A stretch of 64,000 bases of DNA from NCBI GenBank assembly GCA_002311025.1, contig DBYY01000009.1:248001-312000 (forward strand). The letters run 5' to 3'. How positions within the stretch are numbered: the first letter of the stretch is position 1; each line of letters opens with the position of its first letter. Positions 59,902-64,000 of the stretch are shown here, piece after piece. The notes under the pieces were generated by a model, which saw nothing but the letters and a program-made list of their open reading frames with translations, searched no databases and had not been told where the DNA came from. This DNA comes from Candidatus Proelusimicrobium tauri (lineage in GTDB: Bacteria; Elusimicrobiota; Elusimicrobia; Elusimicrobiales; Elusimicrobiaceae). Position numbers and translations under genes: made by a program.

Positions 59902-61260
59902 ATGCAAGACGCTGCTACGCGCAATGTAACAAAAAACGGTCACCCTAAAGGGCTTTATATGCTCTTTATGGTTGAAATGTGGGAAAGGTTCAACTACTAT
60001 GGTATGAGAGCCTTACTTTCCCTATTTATGATAAGTTCTGTCATAAATTTTACTAAAGACACCGCAAGCAAGATTTACGGTATGTTTACCGCACTTGTTT
60101 ATTTAACCCCCGTTTTGGGCGGTTATTTGGCTGATAGATTTATCGGTAAACGCCACTCTATTACCATTGGTGCTATTTTGATGGCACTTGGTCAATTTTC
60201 CCTTGCGTCATACGAAATTATTAATCCGAGAGTTGCTTTAGCAATCGGTTTAACCTTAATTATTATTGGTAACGGTTTCTTTAAACCTAATATTTCCACA
60301 ATAGTCGGTGAACTTTATGAACCCAATGACCCAAGACGCGACAGCGGTTTTACAATCTTCTATATGGGTATTAACTTGGGTGCTTTCTTTGCACCGTTTG
60401 TGTGCGGTTTCTTCGGAGAACCTTCTGATCCTATGAGCGTACTTGAGGCTTATAAATGGAAATACGGTTTCTTGGCAGCCGGTATCGGTATGATAATCGG
60501 TTTAGTGTGGTATCTTGTTTCCCAAAAGAAATACCTTGGTGAAATCGGCCTTTACCCCGTTACCAGCAAAAAATCTGTTGAACAAACTTCTGATGCACCC
60601 TTAACCCAAGAAGATTGGGATAAAATTAAAGCAATTTTCACCTTTGTGTTCTTTGCCGTGTTCTTCTTTGCTTTCTTTGAACAAGCGGGGACTTCCTTAA
60701 ACTTCTTTGCATTGGAAGCAACAAAACTTGATTATACTTTCTTTGGTCATGAAATCCACCTAAAAGCGGCTTTCTTCCAAGCAGTTAATCCTATATTTGT
60801 TATGTTACTTGCCCCAATATTTGCAAAAATGTGGATAAAAATGGGCGAAAGAGAACCTTCTATTCCGACTAAATTCGGTTTCGGTTTGTTCTTGCAAGGT
60901 TTAGGTTTCGTTGCAATTGCAATCGGTGCAAGCCTGTTCTTAACAGGTGGTCAACCCGTAAGTGCAATCTGGTTAATTTTAACCTATCTCTTCTGCACTA
61001 TGGGTGAACTTTGCCTGTCACCTGTCGGTTTATCAATGGTAACAAAACTTGCCCCGCTTAAATTCTTGTCTTTATTTATGGGCGTTTGGTTGATGGCAAG
61101 TTTCTTCGGTAATATCTTGGCAGGCTTACTTGCCAGCAGATATGAAAGTTGGTCCCTTACAACTTTATTCTCCGTGCCGGCAATAGGGTCTATGGCGTTT
61201 GGTATAATTATGTGGATTATGACCCGCAAAATCCAACACTGGATGCACGGCGTAAAATAA
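59902..61260 (+). CDS. POT/PTR2-family proton-coupled oligopeptide transporter
   Basis: 452 residues from the ATG at 59902 (GGAGG upstream). Twelve or more spans; WERFNYYGMRALLSLFM carries the family ExxERFxYY-like proton motif, followed by PVLGGYLADR, GNGFFKPNIST and FTIFYMGINLGAFF. Symports di- and tripeptides with H+, fitting an amino-acid-scavenging gut organism. Confidence 0.95.
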   Translation: MQDAATRNVTKNGHPKGLYMLFMVEMWERFNYYGMRALLSLFMISSVINFTKDTASKIYGMFTALVYLTPVLGGYLADRFIGKRHSITIGAILMALGQFSLASYEIINPRVALAIGLTLIIIGNGFFKPNISTIVGELYEPNDPRRDSGFTIFYMGINLGAFFAPFVCGFFGEPSDPMSVLEAYKWKYGFLAAGIGMIIGLVWYLVSQKKYLGEIGLYPVTSKKSVEQTSDAPLTQEDWDKIKAIFTFVFFAVFFFAFFEQAGTSLNFFALEATKLDYTFFGHEIHLKAAFFQAVNPIFVMLLAPIFAKMWIKMGEREPSIPTKFGFGLFLQGLGFVAIAIGASLFLTGGQPVSAIWLILTYLFCTMGELCLSPVGLSMVTKLAPLKFLSLFMGVWLMASFFGNILAGLLASRYESWSLTTLFSVPAIGSMAFGIIMWIMTRKIQHWMHGVK

Positions 61261-61280
61261 ACTTAAAAGTTTATAAGATT

Positions 61281-61309
61281 AAAAACCCCCTATTTTTAGG
61301 GGGTTTTTT
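61281..61309 (+). terminator. Intrinsic terminator of the peptide transporter
   Basis: 11-bp stem (61281-61291 with 61298-61308), 6-nt loop, T run. Confidence 0.93.
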
Positions 61310-61372
61310 ATTTGTAATTTTGTAGAATAATTTTGTTCCCCCTTTTATCCTTATTAAAACAGGAGATTAGTT

Positions 61373-61939
61373 ATGAATAATATACTTTTTATCAATGCTT
61401 GCGTGCGCAGAGATTCCCGCACAAAAGAACTTGCCAATATCGTTTTAAAAAATTTACAAGGTACTATTACCGAAGTTAATTTGGAAAAAGAAAATCTTCA
61501 ACCTTTAAATCTTGAAAGATTAAATTATCGTTCAGATTTAATAGAGAAAAGAGATTTTAACAACCCTATTTTTGATAAAGCGCGTCAATTTGCCACCGCA
61601 GATACTATTGTTATAGCAGCACCTTTTTGGGATTTTTCTTTCCCCGCTACGCTAAAAATTTATGTGGAAAATATAAATGTCGTTGGTCTTTTGTTCCGCT
61701 ATACCCAAACAGGCGCAGTTGAGGGTCTTTGTAAAGCAAAAAAAGTTTTTTATATTACAACTGCCGGCGGGCCTATACTTAATAGCGATTTTGGCTATGG
61801 CTATATCAAATATCTTTGCAATAATTTTTACGGCATAAAAGATACTTGTTTGATTAAAGCCGAAGGGCTTGATATTGTGGGCACCGATATTCCCGCAATT
61901 ATGCAAAAAGCCAAACAAGAAGCCAAGAAAATATTTTAA
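61373..61939 (+). CDS. FMN-dependent NAD(P)H oxidoreductase (azoreductase/flavodoxin-like)
   Basis: 188 residues. Flavodoxin-like: NNILFINACVRRDSRTKELA FMN loop, ADTIVIAAPFWDFSFPATLKIYVE, YITTAGGP. Similar to AzoR-type NADH:quinone or azo reductases. AGGAG site upstream. Convergent with ptsI; no terminator visible between them. Confidence 0.82.
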   Translation: MNNILFINACVRRDSRTKELANIVLKNLQGTITEVNLEKENLQPLNLERLNYRSDLIEKRDFNNPIFDKARQFATADTIVIAAPFWDFSFPATLKIYVENINVVGLLFRYTQTGAVEGLCKAKKVFYITTAGGPILNSDFGYGYIKYLCNNFYGIKDTCLIKAEGLDIVGTDIPAIMQKAKQEAKKIF

Positions 61940-61957
61940 TAGATTTTTATTCGCCGA

Positions 61958-63592
61958 TTATTTATCTATGCGGGCTTGCTGAATAGCGCGGCGCACGCGT
62001 AAAATATGCGGAGAAGCAACGGATAATTCATCAATACCCATACTCAAAAAAGTTTCCGTTAAAGAAATATCTGAGGCAATTTCGCCGCAAATTCCTACCC
62101 ATTTACCTACGGAGTGGGCATTATCCACAGTCATTTTTATCAGTTTAAGCAAAGCCGGATGATGTAAATCGGTAAAAGGAATCAAAGCGGAGTTTTGACG
62201 GTCTAAAGCACAAGTATATTGAAGTAAATCATTTGTTCCGATACTAAAGAAATCTACCAAAGGGGCAAGTGTTTCGCTTACTAAAGCGGCGGCGGGCGTT
62301 TCAATCATAATTCCCGTTTGGATATCTTTATTAAAAGCAATTTTTTCTTTAATAAGTTCTTGTTTGGTTTCTTCTAAAAGATTTTGTGCTTGCTCAAGTT
62401 CCTTTAGAGAAGAAATCATAGGATACATAATAGCAATATTTCCAAAAGCAGAAGCCCTAAGCAAAGCGCGAAGTTGTGTCTTAAATAATTGCGGATTTGT
62501 TAAACATAAACGAATTGCGCGCATACCAAGTGCGGGGTTTTCTTCCGAGGGTAAATTAAAATACGGCACGGTTTTATCGGCACCTATGTCAAGCGTGCGG
62601 AAAATAATTAGTTTATCTTTTGCTATTTGCACTGCTTGCTTAAAGGTTTCAAATAAAGTTTCTTCAGTAGGGTAATCTTGGTGGTCTAAATAAAGAAATT
62701 CCGTTCTAAACAAACCTATTCCGCGTGCATCAAAGTTAAACGCTTCTTTTAGTTCCGATAAACTGCCTACATTGGCATATAATTTAATTTCACGCCCATC
62801 TTTTGTTTTATCGGGCGTACCTTTTAGCGCAGCAAGTTGCAGCGATTCTTCTTCTTGTTCTAAGAGCATTTTCTTTGCTTGTTTTAAGGAAGTTTCATCC
62901 GGCTCGGTTATAAAAGTGCCTTTTTGTCCGTCTAAAATAACGGTTTGCTTGTTAGAACAATTATCTAACCACTTCATACCAAGACCTACTACCGCAGGTA
63001 AACCTTTTGTGCGGGCTAAAATTGAGGCGTGGGAATTGACCGAACCTTTTGCGGTGGCAAAACCTAAAATATATTTTTCATCAAACAACAAAATTTGGCT
63101 TGGCAATAAATCTTCCGCTATGATGATAGACGGCGTTTGTAAAGGAGCAAGACTATCTTCTTTGCCGCATAAAATACGAATTAATCTATTTGAAATATCC
63201 TGAACATCAGCGGCACGGGCCTTCATATAATCATCTTCCATTTGGGAAAACAAATCGGCAAATTTTTCGGATGTTTTTGATACGGCATAAGCGGCATTAT
63301 ATTTTTCATTTTTAATAAAATCATTTATACTTTCAAGATAATCTGCATCTTCTAACATCATTTGATGTATTTCAAAAATGGCGGCGTTTTCCTCTCCCGT
63401 TTGCGCGAGGGCTTGCTGATATAAATCGTGGAGTTGTGCTTTTGCTTGTGTGCGGGCGTTTTCAAAACGGGTAATTTCGGCGGAAGTATCGCTTATTTTA
63501 TCCGTAGGAATAATACTTGCTCTTAAGGATAAAACATAAACCGGACCGATTGCTATCTTTGGAAAAACACCTAAACCTTGCCACTTTCTCAT
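61958..63592 (-). CDS. ptsI: PTS enzyme I (PEP-protein phosphotransferase)
   Basis: 544 residues. Active His188 in GSVNSHASILARTKGLPAVVG; PEP-binding IGLFRTEFLYLD, ALGMRAIRLCL and FFSIGTNDLLQYTCALDR; CGEIASD near the end. Moves phosphate from PEP to HPr. Directly after ptsH. Confidence 0.96.
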   Translation of the reverse strand: MRKWQGLGVFPKIAIGPVYVLSLRASIIPTDKISDTSAEITRFENARTQAKAQLHDLYQQALAQTGEENAAIFEIHQMMLEDADYLESINDFIKNEKYNAAYAVSKTSEKFADLFSQMEDDYMKARAADVQDISNRLIRILCGKEDSLAPLQTPSIIIAEDLLPSQILLFDEKYILGFATAKGSVNSHASILARTKGLPAVVGLGMKWLDNCSNKQTVILDGQKGTFITEPDETSLKQAKKMLLEQEEESLQLAALKGTPDKTKDGREIKLYANVGSLSELKEAFNFDARGIGLFRTEFLYLDHQDYPTEETLFETFKQAVQIAKDKLIIFRTLDIGADKTVPYFNLPSEENPALGMRAIRLCLTNPQLFKTQLRALLRASAFGNIAIMYPMISSLKELEQAQNLLEETKQELIKEKIAFNKDIQTGIMIETPAAALVSETLAPLVDFFSIGTNDLLQYTCALDRQNSALIPFTDLHHPALLKLIKMTVDNAHSVGKWVGICGEIASDISLTETFLSMGIDELSVASPHILRVRRAIQQARIDK

Positions 63593-63595
63593 AAT

Positions 63596-63853
63596 TTATA
63601 ATCGCTCTTTTAGGCACGCTTCTATGGCGGCGGCGGCCTGTTCTTCGTCGGGACCTTCTATTTTTATAGTTAAAGTATCGCCTTGTTTTGCACCTAAGGC
63701 CATAAGGGCAAAAATGCGCTTTAAATCGCCCGATTTTTCCCCTTTGCTGACAGTAGCCGTGCTTTTAAAAGCCATTGCCTGTTTAACTAAAATGCCGGCA
63801 GGCCTTGCGTGGATACCTGCGGGGTCTTTAATAGTATATGTAAATTCTTTCAT
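63596..63853 (-). CDS. ptsH: Phosphocarrier protein HPr
   Basis: 85 residues. Active His15 in GIHARPAG. At position 46 there is Arg (GDLKRIFAL) instead of Ser, so HPr kinase/phosphorylase regulation at Ser46 is impossible. GGAG site. Between fruA and ptsI. Confidence 0.96.
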   Translation of the reverse strand: MKEFTYTIKDPAGIHARPAGILVKQAMAFKSTATVSKGEKSGDLKRIFALMALGAKQGDTLTIKIEGPDEEQAAAAIEACLKERL

Positions 63854-63863
63854 AAATTTCTCC

Positions 63864-64000
63864 TTATTTTTCTAAAGGGATTGGTTTTTTAAGTAAAGCA
63901 AGTAAAGCCATACCCACGACTGCACCCACTGATAAAGCAATAATAAAGCCGAAAGTATGTGTCATAATACCTACCACAAAAATACCGCCGTGCGGCGCAG
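63864..64000 (-). CDS. PTS fructose-type EIIC C-terminus (partial)
   Basis: The minus strand reads APHGGIFVVGIMTHTFGFII... and ends KKPIPLEK, the last span of fructose-family EIIC (FruA). The 5' part is beyond the window. Co-transcribed with ptsH-ptsI. Confidence 0.8.
   Translation of the reverse strand, partial: APHGGIFVVGIMTHTFGFIIALSVGAVVGMALLALLKKPIPLEK

Overview
The window is an AT-rich stretch of a Gram-negative (diderm) bacterial chromosome. The envelope evidence is a FadL-type porin, a classical autotransporter, a TolC/RND tripartite pump, lipoprotein and signal-peptide genes, and a rod-shape MreBCD/PBP2/RodA set. The split ribosomal clusters, the absence of L30, the free-standing DUF2344 gene beside RNase G, the short hairpin-less RND adaptor and a peptide/sugar-fermenting gene set fit a gut Elusimicrobiota-like organism. 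That placement is inference from gene content and was not tested by phylogeny.

Layout. 1-5.8 kb (+): the 3' end of a XerC/XerD recombinase, a FadL-family outer-membrane protein, a membrane Ser/Thr kinase with TPRs, a CorA-like transporter and a DUF2157/GDYXXLXY membrane pair. 5.9-29.0 kb (-): one very long co-directional run, read from 29 kb downward: S10, L3-L4-L23-L2-S19-L22-S3-L16-L29-S17-L14-L24-L5-S14-S8-L6-L18-S5-L15-SecY-Adk-Map-IF1-L36-S13-S11-S4-RpoA-L17, running directly into mreB. An intrinsic terminator follows mreB, then mreC-mreD-mrdA-rodA-DUF2344-rng. 29.4-31.1 kb: three unrecognised genes, one encoding a secreted Lys/Gln-rich protein built of 11-residue repeats. 31.2-33.6 kb (-): rpmG-tRNA-Trp-secE-nusG-rplK-rplA. 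33.8-40 kb (-): tetR-tolC-adaptor-RND pump. 40-44.6 kb: glyA-mtnP (-) and, divergently, a deoxyhypusine-synthase-like gene, a beta-barrel protein and a DoxX-like protein (+). 44.6-48.8 kb (-): dnaX-recR-comEC. 48.8-50.5 kb (-): DUF47-PiT phosphate pair. 50.6-52.8 kb: LMW phosphatase, tRNA-Arg, and an AT-richer patch with a sugar epimerase and a decayed rfbA fragment. 52.8-57.8 kb (+): a 1,657-residue autotransporter with a recently duplicated segment. 57.8-64 kb: lipoprotein hydrolase, nagA, POT peptide transporter, FMN azoreductase-like protein, and fruA(partial)-ptsH-ptsI (-).

How it works together: ribosome assembly, secretion and cell shape are transcriptionally linked. Uptake is served by the PTS, a peptide symporter, GlcNAc-6-P deacetylation and phosphate transport. 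The envelope carries an efflux system with its own repressor. No CRISPR array, phage, insertion sequence or obvious defence island is visible. The most interesting signals are regulatory or architectural: a nine-A slippery run in dnaX with stops in both alternative frames; several genes whose -10 box lies only 5-7 nt before the ATG with no Shine-Dalgarno (probable leaderless mRNAs); intrinsic-terminator-like hairpins inside the 5' leaders of the phosphate operon, the rpmG operon and the peptide transporter; structured RNA around rpsJ; the rfbA relic beside tRNA-Arg; the 11-residue-repeat secreted protein; and a DHS-like enzyme next to MTA phosphorylase.
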